Part shown: piece by piece, positions 16,309-25,384 of the stretch
Layout of the letters: the number at the start of each line of letters is the position of its first letter
Position numbering within the stretch: the stretch's first letter is position 1
Source: SKVR01 sp046291875
GTDB lineage: Bacteria; Bacteroidota; Bacteroidia; Bacteroidales; UBA7960
Assembly (NCBI GenBank): GCA_046291875.1
Contig: JBKBSF010000002.1
Coordinates: forward strand, 186,001 to 250,000
Reading direction: 5' to 3'
Length of the DNA: 64,000 nucleotides
Translations under genes and position numbers: made by a program
Notes under the pieces: generated by a model
Database searches by the model: none
Told to the model about the DNA's origin: nothing
The model's input: only the letters and a program-made list of their open reading frames with translations

Positions 16309-18471
16309 ATGGGGAAGATCATTCTTTTTATAGTAGCAGCATTTTTCTGGCACACCTTTACTTTTGGAAGCCCTGAGCGTGAAGTTTTCTTCAGCGAGCT
16401 TAAAGCCATTTCCAACCACGATACCGACCAAAGGGCCGAGTTGCTCAACAAAATAGCTCTCACCTGGTTTCCTGCACATCTCGACAGTCTGATGTTATTT
16501 GCCCGGGAGGCTTATCAATTATCTCAATCCACCGGTAATACTGCACAGGAGGCAGAAGCTGCCAGGATCATCGGGGTTGGGCACTATGCTCTAAGCGACC
16601 TCGACAGTGCTCTTTTTTATTACCTGGAAGCTGAGCGACTTTTCCTGCTCGCCAATGTTAAAGGACTTGGTCTGGCCAGAAATTACAATAACCTGGCAGT
16701 GATCTACGACATCAGAGGTGATTATGAAAGAGCTCTTGAATACTATCTGAAATCTCTTGAGTTAAATACCGCATTGAATGACGACAGGGGGATAGCCTTC
16801 AACCTTATCAATATTGGACTTACTCAATACAATATGGGCAGGTTGAGCCAGGCACTCGACAATTTAATGGAAGCACTCAGGATCAACCAGCAACGCAAGG
16901 ACAATAATGGTATAGCACTGGCTCTTTACAATATTGCTGTTATTTACAATGAGTTCAAAGAACATCGAAAGGCAATTGATTTTCATCGGCAAGCCCTTGA
17001 GATAAGGCTGAAAGAAGGTGATATGAGATTGGCAACCAGCAGCTATGAAAATCTGGCGCGCATCTATACCCAGATAGGGGAAGTAGACTCAGCGTATTAC
17101 TATTTTGACAAGTCCCTGAAACTGGCGCAGCAAATCGGCAATACCAGAGGAGAGGGGTTTGCTCTTGTTGCCTTTGCCAACTTCCTGCAAAGTCAGGGTG
17201 ATACACAAAAGGCAATGGAATTCTTTCAAAAAGCACTGCCTATTGCACGCAATATGAATGACACCCATTTGCTTGTTAGCACTTTTAACGGTCTGGCAAT
17301 GATTTCTTTGCATAGCCAACAAATCAATAAAGCGCATGAGTATGCCCGGCAAAGCCTCCAGATTGCCCGAAATGCTGACAACCTTCTGCTGCTTCGCAAT
17401 ACCCTGGGGATCCTGGCTGAGATACTCGAAAAGAAAGGGCAGTTTGCTGACGCATTGAGCTACCACAAAGAGTTTAAGCTTTTGTCAGACAGCATCAACA
17501 ACTCCGAGGTAAGACGTCGCTCGGCCCGAATTGACGCAGAATACGAGTACATGAAAAAGGAACAGAAACTCCGCCTGGCAACCCAGGAAAAAGATTTACT
17601 TCACCGAAACCGATTTCTCAGGCAGGTTTATGTAAGCATGCTGGCTTTTTCTCTTGTTGCCTTTCTTTTGGTTATTCTGTTTTTGCGTATGCGAAGTCAG
17701 AAAAAACTTAAAGCAACCCTTGGTATTCTCAGAAACCAGAACCAGCAAATTATCCTTCAGAAATCACGTCTTGAAGAACAGGCAATGGCGCTGGAAAGTG
17801 CAAGTGAGACCAAGAGCAAGCTACTGAGTATTATCGGGCATGATCTTCGCGGACCCCTTTCTTATGCTGCAGCAGCCCTCTCTCTGGCCGAAAACGATCC
17901 GGGCTTTCGAGACGAAAACCTCCCCAGGATCAGGCAATCTCTCGAACGTTCCTATAGCCTTATGGAGAACCTGCTGGAATGGACTAAATTGCAAATGCTC
18001 AATCAGGGCAATGAGACAGAAGAGTTTTCGTTGGCTCAGTGCGCAGATCTGGTTTATCTGCATGTGTATTCGCAAGCCGACCAGAAACAGATAACTGTTG
18101 AAAACCGCATTGACCCTGCTTATAAAATACGTACCGACAAAGGCATGGTAGAATTGATCTTGCGCAACCTGCTGTCCAACGCCGTCAAATTCTCTGCGCC
18201 TCAATCTGTGGTTGTAATTGACTGCACAAAGGGGAACAATGAGTTTATCATATCTGTTCACGATCAGGGTATTGGCATTTCTGAGAAAATGAAACAGAAA
18301 CTCTTCAAAGAAAAAGTTACCAGTGCAAGTGGCACAGAGGAAGAGAAGGGTTCCGGACTGGGCTTGCTGTTTTCCCAGGAGTTGCTCGAGAAAAAAGGAG
18401 GAAAGATATGGGTAGAGACCCAGGAGGGTGTAGGAAGCACCTTCTTTTTCAGCCTGCCCTCTGGAAACTGA
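16309..18471 (+). CDS. TPR-containing hybrid-less sensor histidine kinase
   Basis: A 720-residue kinase. A signal peptide (1-20) is followed by seven or eight tetratricopeptide repeats (about 35-400, with units like GDYERALEYYLKSLEL). A single membrane helix lies at about 440-462 and a coiled-coil linker at about 465-505. The HisKA H-box is IIGHDLRGPLSY with phosphoacceptor His511. The HATPase domain carries the N-box ELILRNLLSNAVKFS, DQGIGIS and GSGLGLLFSQELL. There is no receiver domain and no response regulator next to it, so its partner lies elsewhere. The TPR region probably faces the periplasm and binds protein or peptide signals, a common layout in Bacteroidota. Confidence 0.93.
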   Translation: MGKIILFIVAAFFWHTFTFGSPEREVFFSELKAISNHDTDQRAELLNKIALTWFPAHLDSLMLFAREAYQLSQSTGNTAQEAEAARIIGVGHYALSDLDSALFYYLEAERLFLLANVKGLGLARNYNNLAVIYDIRGDYERALEYYLKSLELNTALNDDRGIAFNLINIGLTQYNMGRLSQALDNLMEALRINQQRKDNNGIALALYNIAVIYNEFKEHRKAIDFHRQALEIRLKEGDMRLATSSYENLARIYTQIGEVDSAYYYFDKSLKLAQQIGNTRGEGFALVAFANFLQSQGDTQKAMEFFQKALPIARNMNDTHLLVSTFNGLAMISLHSQQINKAHEYARQSLQIARNADNLLLLRNTLGILAEILEKKGQFADALSYHKEFKLLSDSINNSEVRRRSARIDAEYEYMKKEQKLRLATQEKDLLHRNRFLRQVYVSMLAFSLVAFLLVILFLRMRSQKKLKATLGILRNQNQQIILQKSRLEEQAMALESASETKSKLLSIIGHDLRGPLSYAAAALSLAENDPGFRDENLPRIRQSLERSYSLMENLLEWTKLQMLNQGNETEEFSLAQCADLVYLHVYSQADQKQITVENRIDPAYKIRTDKGMVELILRNLLSNAVKFSAPQSVVVIDCTKGNNEFIISVHDQGIGISEKMKQKLFKEKVTSASGTEEEKGSGLGLLFSQELLEKKGGKIWVETQEGVGSTFFFSLPSGN

Positions 18472-18564
18472 GAGATCCTGAACGATACAGGTCTTTTTGC
18501 CCCACAGAAAACCCCTGCTTTTCTGGTTTGCTGATCCGAAAAACACCCCTTGCAAACACATAGA

Positions 18565-18572
18565 TAGTTTTG
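18565..18572 (+). promoter_or_regulatory. Candidate -7 element that decides the start of the Kelch protein gene
   Basis: TAGTTTTG fits TAnnTTTG. It overlaps the beginning of the longest reading frame (18570), so transcripts would begin downstream of that ATG. This favours the ATG at 18669, which also opens a proper signal peptide. Confidence 0.45.
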
Positions 18573-18668
18573 TACTTTTACCCTTGTTTTGCAGGCAAGA
18601 TAAATCATACCTGCAAAGCAAGTCTGCCTGCAAAGCAGAACACCTTACACCAACACTGCTATACCTGT

Positions 18669-20573
18669 ATGAACAAAAGACCTTCTTCTGTCAGGAGGAG
18701 CCTTTTTGCGCTTTTCCTTTTTGCAGCCCTGTTCTTTCCTTATGCTGCCACAACAACAGCTTCATCGCCCGGCGACTTGCCCAGGACCCTGATAAACCTG
18801 GAATTGCTGGTAACCGATATTTACGACAACCCCATTGAAAACGCAGTGGTATTCGTGGAAAATGAATTCTCCACGCAAACTGTTACCAATCCCTTGGGCA
18901 TTACCAGTTACAGCCTTCCGCCCGGAACCTATCAGATATTCTCTTATGCGGCTGACTATCTGGACAGCCAGGCAGAGATCACCTTAACACAGACGGATGC
19001 CAGCTACAACATACGTCACAATCCGGCAGTATACTGGTCTACCTCACCTGCCAATGCCCCCATTGGTGTGGGTGAAAAGAACGGGGTTCGTATGGCGGCA
19101 GCCGATGGAAAGCTCTATCTGTGGGCTGCTTACGGAGGACAGCCCGGCACCACCCAATACGGTGGTCTGACCGATTTTTACAAATACGACCCCTCAAATG
19201 ATACCTGGACACAGCTTCCCAACGCTCCCTTCAGCAGTTCTTATGGCATAAGCACTGCCTATGGCAAAAACATGGCCGGGCAGGAGGCTATCTACATCAT
19301 CAAAGGATACTGGAGTGGCCAACGCACCTGGTTTGCACGCTTCAACACCCTGACCCAACAATGGGAAAACAGCCTGAACCACAACATTCCCTGGCGCACC
19401 GATCTGGGCAACCAGTACAATGGAACCAATTTTCAGAACTATCCGCGCAATGGGGCCGTAATGGTGTACGTACCTGACGGACACATGTATCTTCTTCCGG
19501 GCTCGGCTTACAGTTATGAAAAGTACGACTGGTACCGGTATTCTATTGCCACTGACAAATGGGAGGCGCTGGAAGCTCTGCCCCACAAACAGGGACCCGG
19601 CAATGCGGCAGCATGGGTGGGTGCTGGGGGAGCCCAACTAGACCAGGATTACATTTATGTGCAATTTGGCATTACCCCCTCCGGCAATTATACGGGTGCC
19701 GAATTCTGGCGCTATGGGTTGAGCTCTCAGCAATGGGAGAAACTTCCCGACCACGGGTATGGAGCCGACGATGGCTCAATGCTTGTTTGGGACGGACAGG
19801 ACCATCTTTACCATAGCCCGGGAGCATGGGCAGAACAATCATGGGATCAGGCCCACACACAAAAAAGACAGTTCATGCGCTACTCCATCAGCAAAAACCT
19901 TTGGGAAGAAATGGAAAAAACTCCATACAACCGGTGGGGAGGATGGGATGATGCTGGCGGAATGGTAATTATAGACAATATTATATACGCCATGAAAGGA
20001 GGAGATGATGTTGCCTGGGCCGAAAACCAGCAGGTTTCGGGCGGTGGCGATATCCCCAGCAATCAGCTGTGGAAATACACCCTCAATCCAGACCATTTTC
20101 AACTCAAAGTACTTGAGCCACAAGGATTGGGCACCACCAGTATTCCGTCTGGAAACCAAATGATCCCTTCCGGAACATCCTTTGAGATTTCTGCGACACC
20201 TTTGACGGGCTGGCAGTTCGAAAAATGGACCATCAACGAAACTTACCATTGCTATATGAACCCCACCACAATTGTAATGGATGAAAACAAAACCGTGATG
20301 GCATCCTTCCTACAGACAGGAACCCATACACAAGAGATTACCACCGATCTGCTGCCCGGAATTTCCTTTTACAATCAACAACTGCACCTGCACCTTCCTG
20401 CGCAGGGAGGATGGTTAAGCATCTATGACACTTACGGTCGGAACATTAAAAACACGGGATTTCTCTCACAGGGAGACCATAGCTACAGCTTTGATTTTCC
20501 GCCGGGCATATACATTACCCGTCTGATATATGGTTCGCAGGTATTTTCCTCCAAAATAAGGTGGATGCACTGA
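18669..20573 (+). CDS. Secreted Kelch-like protein with InlB-type repeat and type IX secretion tail
   Basis: The product is 634 residues. An N-terminal signal peptide (about 1-32) is followed by a carboxypeptidase-regulatory-like beta domain (about 45-115, NLELLVTDIYDNPIENAVV shortened to its core TDIYDNPIENAVV). A beta-propeller region with Kelch-like units spans about 130-480 (YKYDPSNDTWTQLPNAP, then RYSIATDKWEALEALP). A divergent InlB B-repeat lies at about 500-565, with SATPLTGWQFEKW. The end, about residues 570-634, resembles a type IX sorting domain (LSIYDTYGRN, PPGIYITRL). It is therefore probably exported across the outer membrane by the Por system and anchored or released. The binding target is unknown. 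Confidence 0.8.
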   Translation: MNKRPSSVRRSLFALFLFAALFFPYAATTTASSPGDLPRTLINLELLVTDIYDNPIENAVVFVENEFSTQTVTNPLGITSYSLPPGTYQIFSYAADYLDSQAEITLTQTDASYNIRHNPAVYWSTSPANAPIGVGEKNGVRMAAADGKLYLWAAYGGQPGTTQYGGLTDFYKYDPSNDTWTQLPNAPFSSSYGISTAYGKNMAGQEAIYIIKGYWSGQRTWFARFNTLTQQWENSLNHNIPWRTDLGNQYNGTNFQNYPRNGAVMVYVPDGHMYLLPGSAYSYEKYDWYRYSIATDKWEALEALPHKQGPGNAAAWVGAGGAQLDQDYIYVQFGITPSGNYTGAEFWRYGLSSQQWEKLPDHGYGADDGSMLVWDGQDHLYHSPGAWAEQSWDQAHTQKRQFMRYSISKNLWEEMEKTPYNRWGGWDDAGGMVIIDNIIYAMKGGDDVAWAENQQVSGGGDIPSNQLWKYTLNPDHFQLKVLEPQGLGTTSIPSGNQMIPSGTSFEISATPLTGWQFEKWTINETYHCYMNPTTIVMDENKTVMASFLQTGTHTQEITTDLLPGISFYNQQLHLHLPAQGGWLSIYDTYGRNIKNTGFLSQGDHSYSFDFPPGIYITRLIYGSQVFSSKIRWMH

Positions 20574-20616
20574 ACAGCTTACCCCTCCAGGTGTGAAGTT
20601 TAAAATCGTAAGGAGA

Positions 20617-21390
20617 TCAAGAGGACTTACCCAGATTCTGCACCTGCCTTATCACGGAAAAGAATTGCTTTACACATTGCACCTCTGAGCTCAGTGCGTG
20701 TTCCAGCGATCCTTCAAAAGCAACCCGGCCATTCTCAAGGTAAACGATTCGATCTGCAATCCGCATGATGGAAGAAACCTCGTGGGTAACGATCAGTACC
20801 GACATCCCCAACTGGTTTTTCAGGTTTACAATCAATTCATCCAGTGATTCGAGAGAAACCGGATCCAGCCCTGCCCCAGGCTCATCGCAAAACAACAGGG
20901 GCGGATCCATCACGATTGCCCTGGCAAGAGCAGCTCTTTTGAGCATCCCGCCGCTGATCTGCGAAGGATACAGGTGATAGGCATGGGCAAGGTTTACAAG
21001 CCCCAGCTTCATATATACAATCTCCTCGATAAGAGAATCGGGCAACGAGCTGTGCTGATGAAGAGGGAGAGCAACATTTTCGCCAACGGTCATGGAATTG
21101 AGCAGGGCACCATCCTGGTAAAAAACACCCATCTGAAGGTACAGACGGGTCTGCTCTTCTTCGGAGATTTGACCGAGCTCTTTTCCCAGAATACGTATAC
21201 TACCTCTTTGCAAAGGATACAAAGACAACAGGTGCCTGAGCACAGTAGATTTCCCGCAGCCACTGGTACCCAGCACCACTGTAACTTCACCTTTAAAGGC
21301 CGAAAAACTCACATCGTGGAGTACCTGGTTGTCATCAAACTTTACTCCCAGCCCCATAACTTCTATGACTTTTTCTTTTTCTCTTTCCAT
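20617..21390 (-). CDS. MlaF-like ATPase of an Mce lipid transporter
   Basis: A 257-residue ABC ATPase. Walker A is GTSGCGKST (about residues 38-46), the signature is QISGGMLKRAALARA, and Walker B is LLFCDEPGAGLDPV. The SGGM signature and the GAGLDP tail after the Walker B Glu are characteristic of the MlaF family that powers Mce-type phospholipid transport at the inner membrane. It begins 7 bases after the permease gene and is the last gene of the four-gene set. It is convergent with the Kelch protein gene, about 43 bases away. Confidence 0.93.
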   Translation of the reverse strand: MEREKEKVIEVMGLGVKFDDNQVLHDVSFSAFKGEVTVVLGTSGCGKSTVLRHLLSLYPLQRGSIRILGKELGQISEEEQTRLYLQMGVFYQDGALLNSMTVGENVALPLHQHSSLPDSLIEEIVYMKLGLVNLAHAYHLYPSQISGGMLKRAALARAIVMDPPLLFCDEPGAGLDPVSLESLDELIVNLKNQLGMSVLIVTHEVSSIMRIADRIVYLENGRVAFEGSLEHALSSEVQCVKQFFSVIRQVQNLGKSS

Positions 21391-21397
21391 ACCTTTA

Positions 21398-22528
21398 TCA
21401 ATAGAAAATCAAACCCAGCATACTGTCGGCCAGTATTACCAATGAGATGGCCACCACCACTGCGGTAGTGGTAACTTTCCCTACCCCCTCCGCACCGCGT
21501 TCTACCCGAAAGCCATAAAAGCTTCCTGTCAGCACGATCAATCCGGCATATACCTGACTTTTCACAAATCCCGTTAGAAGGTCTTTATTTTGCATTACCG
21601 ACCCCATACGATTGATAAAAATCTCCGGGGTAATATCAAGGTAAATATTGGCCGCCACTGCACCTCCGGCAATACCTGCCACGCTTGCCAGGATTACCAG
21701 AAATGGCATGGTGATAAGGCTGGCATAAAGCTTTGGCACTACCACAAATCGTATCGGATTTAGCCCCATGGTTTTAAGGGCATCCAGCTCGGAGGTTACT
21801 TTCATAGTGGCAATTTCGGCAGCGATAGAAGAGCCACTTCTGCCAGCAACCAGAATGGCCGTTATAAGCGGACCCATCTGGCTCATCATGGCAATTACCG
21901 TAAGGTCAACGATATAGATATTGGCCCCGAAAGTCCGCAACTGGTAGGAAGACTGTAAAGCCAGCACCAAACCAATAACAAACGACATAAATGCCACTAT
22001 CAAGGAAGCATTTACACCAATAAGAACGGCCTGGTTGGCTATCTCCCCTGCTCTTCGCACCCGGGGTCTGAAAACATCGCTGAAAGACCAGTAAAACACA
22101 TCGGCTGCAAGTTCAACAAACCCAAAGACATACGAGGTGAAAAAGTGATGCACTGCCTCTCCTGATCTGGCCAGAAAGGTATCGCGGGCCGGCACCTGAT
22201 ACTTCTGTGCTTTTCCTGGGCTGAACAGGTCAATTTTCTGCAAAAGGCTCTCCGAGCCACCTTCCAGCCGCACGGAAATGCCAGGCCTCTGTAGTTTTGC
22301 TTTGAGGTGAAACAAAGCCATTACCCCGGCACTATCCACATCCTGCAGTTCATCCAGATTGATCACCCAGGCCTTGGCACCCAATTCCCTGAGCAGGTGG
22401 TACAGCTTGCCTGTAAATGGCACTGTTTGAGTAAGCATTAAACTACCTGACAAATAAACCGTGCTTTCATCAATACGGTATTGCAGCTCCTTACCCAACG
22501 TGTTGTATCTGGCATTTTGTTTTTCCAT
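21398..22528 (-). CDS. MlaE-like permease with N-terminal STAS domain
   Basis: A 376-residue fusion. Residues about 10-110 form a STAS-like domain (LGAKAWVINLDELQDVDSAG, with the DSAG loop, then VMALFHLKAKL). Residues about 130-376 are the MlaE permease with five or six helices and the signature GRSGSSIAAEIATMKVTSEL followed by DALKTMGLNP. In E. coli the STAS partner MlaB is separate; here it is fused, as in some other bacterial Mce systems. It forms the inner-membrane channel with the MlaF-like ATPase encoded 7 bases downstream. Confidence 0.92.
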   Translation of the reverse strand: MEKQNARYNTLGKELQYRIDESTVYLSGSLMLTQTVPFTGKLYHLLRELGAKAWVINLDELQDVDSAGVMALFHLKAKLQRPGISVRLEGGSESLLQKIDLFSPGKAQKYQVPARDTFLARSGEAVHHFFTSYVFGFVELAADVFYWSFSDVFRPRVRRAGEIANQAVLIGVNASLIVAFMSFVIGLVLALQSSYQLRTFGANIYIVDLTVIAMMSQMGPLITAILVAGRSGSSIAAEIATMKVTSELDALKTMGLNPIRFVVVPKLYASLITMPFLVILASVAGIAGGAVAANIYLDITPEIFINRMGSVMQNKDLLTGFVKSQVYAGLIVLTGSFYGFRVERGAEGVGKVTTTAVVVAISLVILADSMLGLIFY

Positions 22529-22554
22529 ACCTTTCAGGGGATTTTCACACAGGC

Positions 22555-23169
22555 TTATTGTGCACTGTGCAATCCAAAATGTACTTTTCGTGCGAAATAG
22601 TTGAGTTCCTCAAAGAATAAGCGATTGATCGCCTCGGCAAAGAGGTTGAGATTTCGTTTTTCAAGCAAACGGTTTTTGGCAGCTGTATGCGAGAACATAA
22701 CCGATCCATCATGGTTGCTGATCAATTGAAACTCAACACTCAAAAAAGCAAGAAAATCGTTCCTTTCTCGCACCACTTCCAACTGATAGACAGAAGTTTT
22801 CAATTTAAAATCCGGTTGCATGGTCCAGAACCGTGTGTCGGTTTTCTGAAATATTTCTGTTCGGGCAAAGTATTCGGCAACGAACCGTGTTAGGCTCTGC
22901 CCGGGGCGCACGGCCCACTGGTGGTTGGAGAAATAACGCAACTCATGCGATCTTTCGCGTATCGCGATCTGATGAGAGGCAAAAGCCGGATGTACATCAA
23001 CGGGAAGGATTTCCAGCACATAGGGCAGCATTTCAAGGGTATCGGCCTGTATGCGCTCAGAAGGAAACTCCAGCAGGTAAAACCGGGGTTCAACAGGCTT
23101 ACTGCTCCGGCATGCTGCCAGAATCATCAAAAGCAAAACAATGGGCAACCCAATACTTTTTCTATTCAT
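22555..23169 (-). CDS. PqiC-like transport auxiliary lipoprotein
   Basis: A 204-residue lipoprotein with a signal ending LMILAACRSS, which places the lipidated Cys at about residue 20. The mature domain resembles the ABC-transport auxiliary lipoprotein family (PF03886, PqiC/YmbA type): RFYLLEFPSE at the start, a long central strand region with AIRERSHELRYFSNHQWAVRP-like order, and a late ALTR-like helix. Such proteins sit in the outer membrane and receive the Mce tunnel. It lies between the Mce-domain and permease genes, 26 bases from the latter. Confidence 0.8.
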   Translation of the reverse strand: MNRKSIGLPIVLLLMILAACRSSKPVEPRFYLLEFPSERIQADTLEMLPYVLEILPVDVHPAFASHQIAIRERSHELRYFSNHQWAVRPGQSLTRFVAEYFARTEIFQKTDTRFWTMQPDFKLKTSVYQLEVVRERNDFLAFLSVEFQLISNHDGSVMFSHTAAKNRLLEKRNLNLFAEAINRLFFEELNYFARKVHFGLHSAQ

Positions 23170-23227
23170 CCTGCAAATATTTTAGCATTCTTTCTTACTG
23201 ATAATTATGCACTGGCCAACGAACCTA

Positions 23228-24229
23228 TTATTGCAGTCGTCGGTCAGGTATATCCCTGGCCCTTGGCCCCCTGATAAGCAGTGAAGGATTATGACTGATA
23301 CGACGGGAGGTTTCGTGAAGGTTTTCGAGGGTATGCTTGAGCAGGAGCAGGTTTTCGGAGAGATCCTGACTTCCGCGATCCAGATCTGCGTCGATTTTCA
23401 CCATCAGGCTCTGGGTCTGTGCGGCTGTTAAAGCCAAGTTTTCTATCAACCCTGTGAGGTCAGTTTCTTGCAAAGTGCGCGATACATCACGAAGGTTTCC
23501 CAGCACTTCTGCCAAAGTATCGCCCTGCATAATATGATTAAAGCGCAACATGGCATACTGAAACTGGGTGGCGGTGGTGTCGATCCTCTGTACAATCTGG
23601 GCCGAAGCATGAATGGTTTCTCTGAGTTGATCCCTGTTATCCTGCATCACCTCCGAAATAAGGCTGAAGGATTGTGTTGCCGTTTCAGACAACTGACTGA
23701 TATGATCTGCCGCATGGGCAATTTTCTCAAGGTTTTCAGGCCTTGTAAAGTCCAGAAGATTGTTCAGAACTTCCTCTACTTTGTACGCAATTACCTCGGC
23801 ACGGCCACTGATATCCTCTACCAGTGATGTGCCCTGCTGAATAAACCTTTCCTGAGGCAAAAAGTCGGCTTCATTACTACCTCCTCTTATCTCGATGGTT
23901 TTCAACCCTGTAATACCCATGGCAACGATGTCGGCAGTGGCATCAACTTTCACGGGGGTTCCTTGCTTAAGTGACAGGCGAACAATGATGCGGTTTACAT
24001 CATTGGGATCAATAAAAATATCTGAAATGGTACCCACATTTATTCCCAGGTACTTTACGGGGCTTCCAACCTCAAGTCCACTCACCGACACATCGCGGTA
24101 GGCCACAAAATAGGTGTCGGTTTTCTCGAAAAGCCGGCGGGCTGTAAAAAACCCAACCAACAACAACAGTATTACCGAACTCACCATGATAAAAATCCCC
24201 AGCCTGATCTTTTGTGCTCGTCTCTTCAT
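23228..24229 (-). CDS. MlaD/Mce-domain periplasmic lipid-binding protein
   Basis: A 333-residue protein with one N-terminal membrane helix (about 11-30). A single MCE domain lies at about 38-120, with SGLEVGSPVKYLGINVGTIS and an ITGLKTIEIRGG segment, followed by a long helical C-terminal part (about 130-320). The helical extension resembles Mce proteins that form a needle across the periplasm, longer than the E. coli MlaD tail. It is first in the operon. Its start codon is inside the first copy of an 89-bp tandem duplication, so the leader of this operon has been rebuilt. Confidence 0.9.
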   Translation of the reverse strand: MKRRAQKIRLGIFIMVSSVILLLLVGFFTARRLFEKTDTYFVAYRDVSVSGLEVGSPVKYLGINVGTISDIFIDPNDVNRIIVRLSLKQGTPVKVDATADIVAMGITGLKTIEIRGGSNEADFLPQERFIQQGTSLVEDISGRAEVIAYKVEEVLNNLLDFTRPENLEKIAHAADHISQLSETATQSFSLISEVMQDNRDQLRETIHASAQIVQRIDTTATQFQYAMLRFNHIMQGDTLAEVLGNLRDVSRTLQETDLTGLIENLALTAAQTQSLMVKIDADLDRGSQDLSENLLLLKHTLENLHETSRRISHNPSLLIRGPRARDIPDRRLQ

Positions 24230-24404
24230 CTGTAAATAATTTGTTTTTTAATGGTCAGATGGAACATCCTGACTAGTCATCCTCGTGTGCGTCAAGGGGC
24301 TTATCATGAATGTTTCATCTGTTAATAATTTGTTTTTTAATGGTCAGATGGAACATCCTGACTAGTCATCCTCGTGTGTGTGTTAAGGGGTTTATAATGG
24401 ATGT
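24225..24404. repeat. Tandem duplication of the Mce operon leader (two copies, about 89-91 bp)
   Basis: Copy 1 is 24225-24313 and copy 2 is about 24314-24404. They share long exact runs such as TTTAATGGTCAGATGGAACA and the following CTGACTAGTCATCCTCGTGT; the differences cluster near the middle-right of each unit. Copy 1 contains the start codon of the Mce gene, and copy 2 retains a matching ATGAA. A third partial TTTCATTT follows. From 24405 to 24737 the DNA is AT-rich with no gene. Confidence 0.85.
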
Positions 24405-24737
24405 TTCATTTCAAAACTTTTTATGAATAATTAGCTCCGGTAATCTTGAAGTTCAAACCCGGATGATTTGCCCCCACACTGCCAGCCAATCCAGAAAGAT
24501 TGTTAAGACAGAAACCTCTGCAAATCCGCGAAAAAACACTGTAAATATATAAAAAAACATGATATCATTTACTTTATTAACAATTTCAAATTATCTATAG
24601 ATTGCCAAAATTTACCCGAAAAAACTGTTTATCACACACTTATGGTCTTAAACAAATATTTTAAAATATTTTATCAACATTAAAGAAATCGGCGAAACGC
24701 AAAATAAACACTTCAAACTAAACTTTTTTACGGTTAA

Positions 24738-24770
24738 TTTGCCGCAAATCATTTTTTTTATTTACATTTG
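24738..24770 (+). promoter_or_regulatory. Bacteroidota promoter of the SiaC-like gene
   Basis: TTTG (24738-24741), a 21-base spacer and TACATTTGC (box 24763-24770) match the Bacteroidota consensus fully. Predicted transcription starts near 24777, giving a leader of about 175 bases before the ATG at 24953. Confidence 0.75.
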
Positions 24771-24952
24771 CTTTGAAATTGAAGAGAAGGTTTTCGAACT
24801 ATGAAAACTTTCAGTTAAGGGGAAATCAATTCATATTTCAAATCGCATTTCCGGATTAGTTTTCTCACACAAAGAGGATACGACTTGCCGGATAAACAAA
24901 ATGGAACATGGAACATCAGGACAACACTGCACCCACTAATAAAACAAAAACC

Positions 24953-25384
24953 ATGAATTTTTTAGCAAAAAACGAACTGGAAATGGAGTTATCTGAAATT
25001 CACAGCAAAGAATTGGTACACATTGAAGGCACCACCGAAACTCCCGAGATTTTAATGGACAAAGTAGAAGGCAAGTTCAAATTTGCCGGACGCTCTCTGC
25101 CCGAAAATCCCAAAACCTTTTATGCACCTGTCAAGTCTTGGTTGGCTGTATACATTGAGAACCCATGTGAGTACACCCACGTAACCTTCATGTACGACTA
25201 TTTCAACACGGCATCAAGCAAGGTGATAATGGAAATCATTGACATGCTTAAAGAGGTTGAAAAGCGCAATGGCAAGCTCATAATTGACTGGTATTACCAC
25301 GAAGACGATGATGATATGCTTGAGGCGGGTGAAGACTTTGCTGCTGTAACAGAAACCGAGTTCAATTATCACTCCTATTACTAG
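24953..25384 (+). CDS. SiaC-family (DUF1987) regulatory phosphoprotein
   Basis: The product is about 143 residues. It matches the DUF1987/SiaC family: a start with IEGTTETPEI, then FAGRSLPENPKTFYAPVKSW, a DYFNTASSKVIMEIIDML block and a C-terminal DWYYHEDDDDMLEAGE. In Pseudomonas SiaC, a Thr in the corresponding block is phosphorylated by a kinase (SiaB) and dephosphorylated by a PP2C phosphatase (SiaA), switching its partner. Here the candidate Thr is residue 86, in FNTASS. A SpoIIE/PP2C phosphatase gene follows 2.4 kb downstream, but no SiaB-like kinase is recognised. An ATG at 24908 is an alternative start. The end overlaps the YwqK-repeat gene by 23 bases. Confidence 0.85.
   Translation: MNFLAKNELEMELSEIHSKELVHIEGTTETPEILMDKVEGKFKFAGRSLPENPKTFYAPVKSWLAVYIENPCEYTHVTFMYDYFNTASSKVIMEIIDMLKEVEKRNGKLIIDWYYHEDDDDMLEAGEDFAAVTETEFNYHSYY

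Noticed and set aside
18570..18668. Upstream extension of the Kelch protein from 18570.
   Set aside because: It would put an unusual Cys-rich stretch before a proper signal peptide and overlaps the -7 promoter box.
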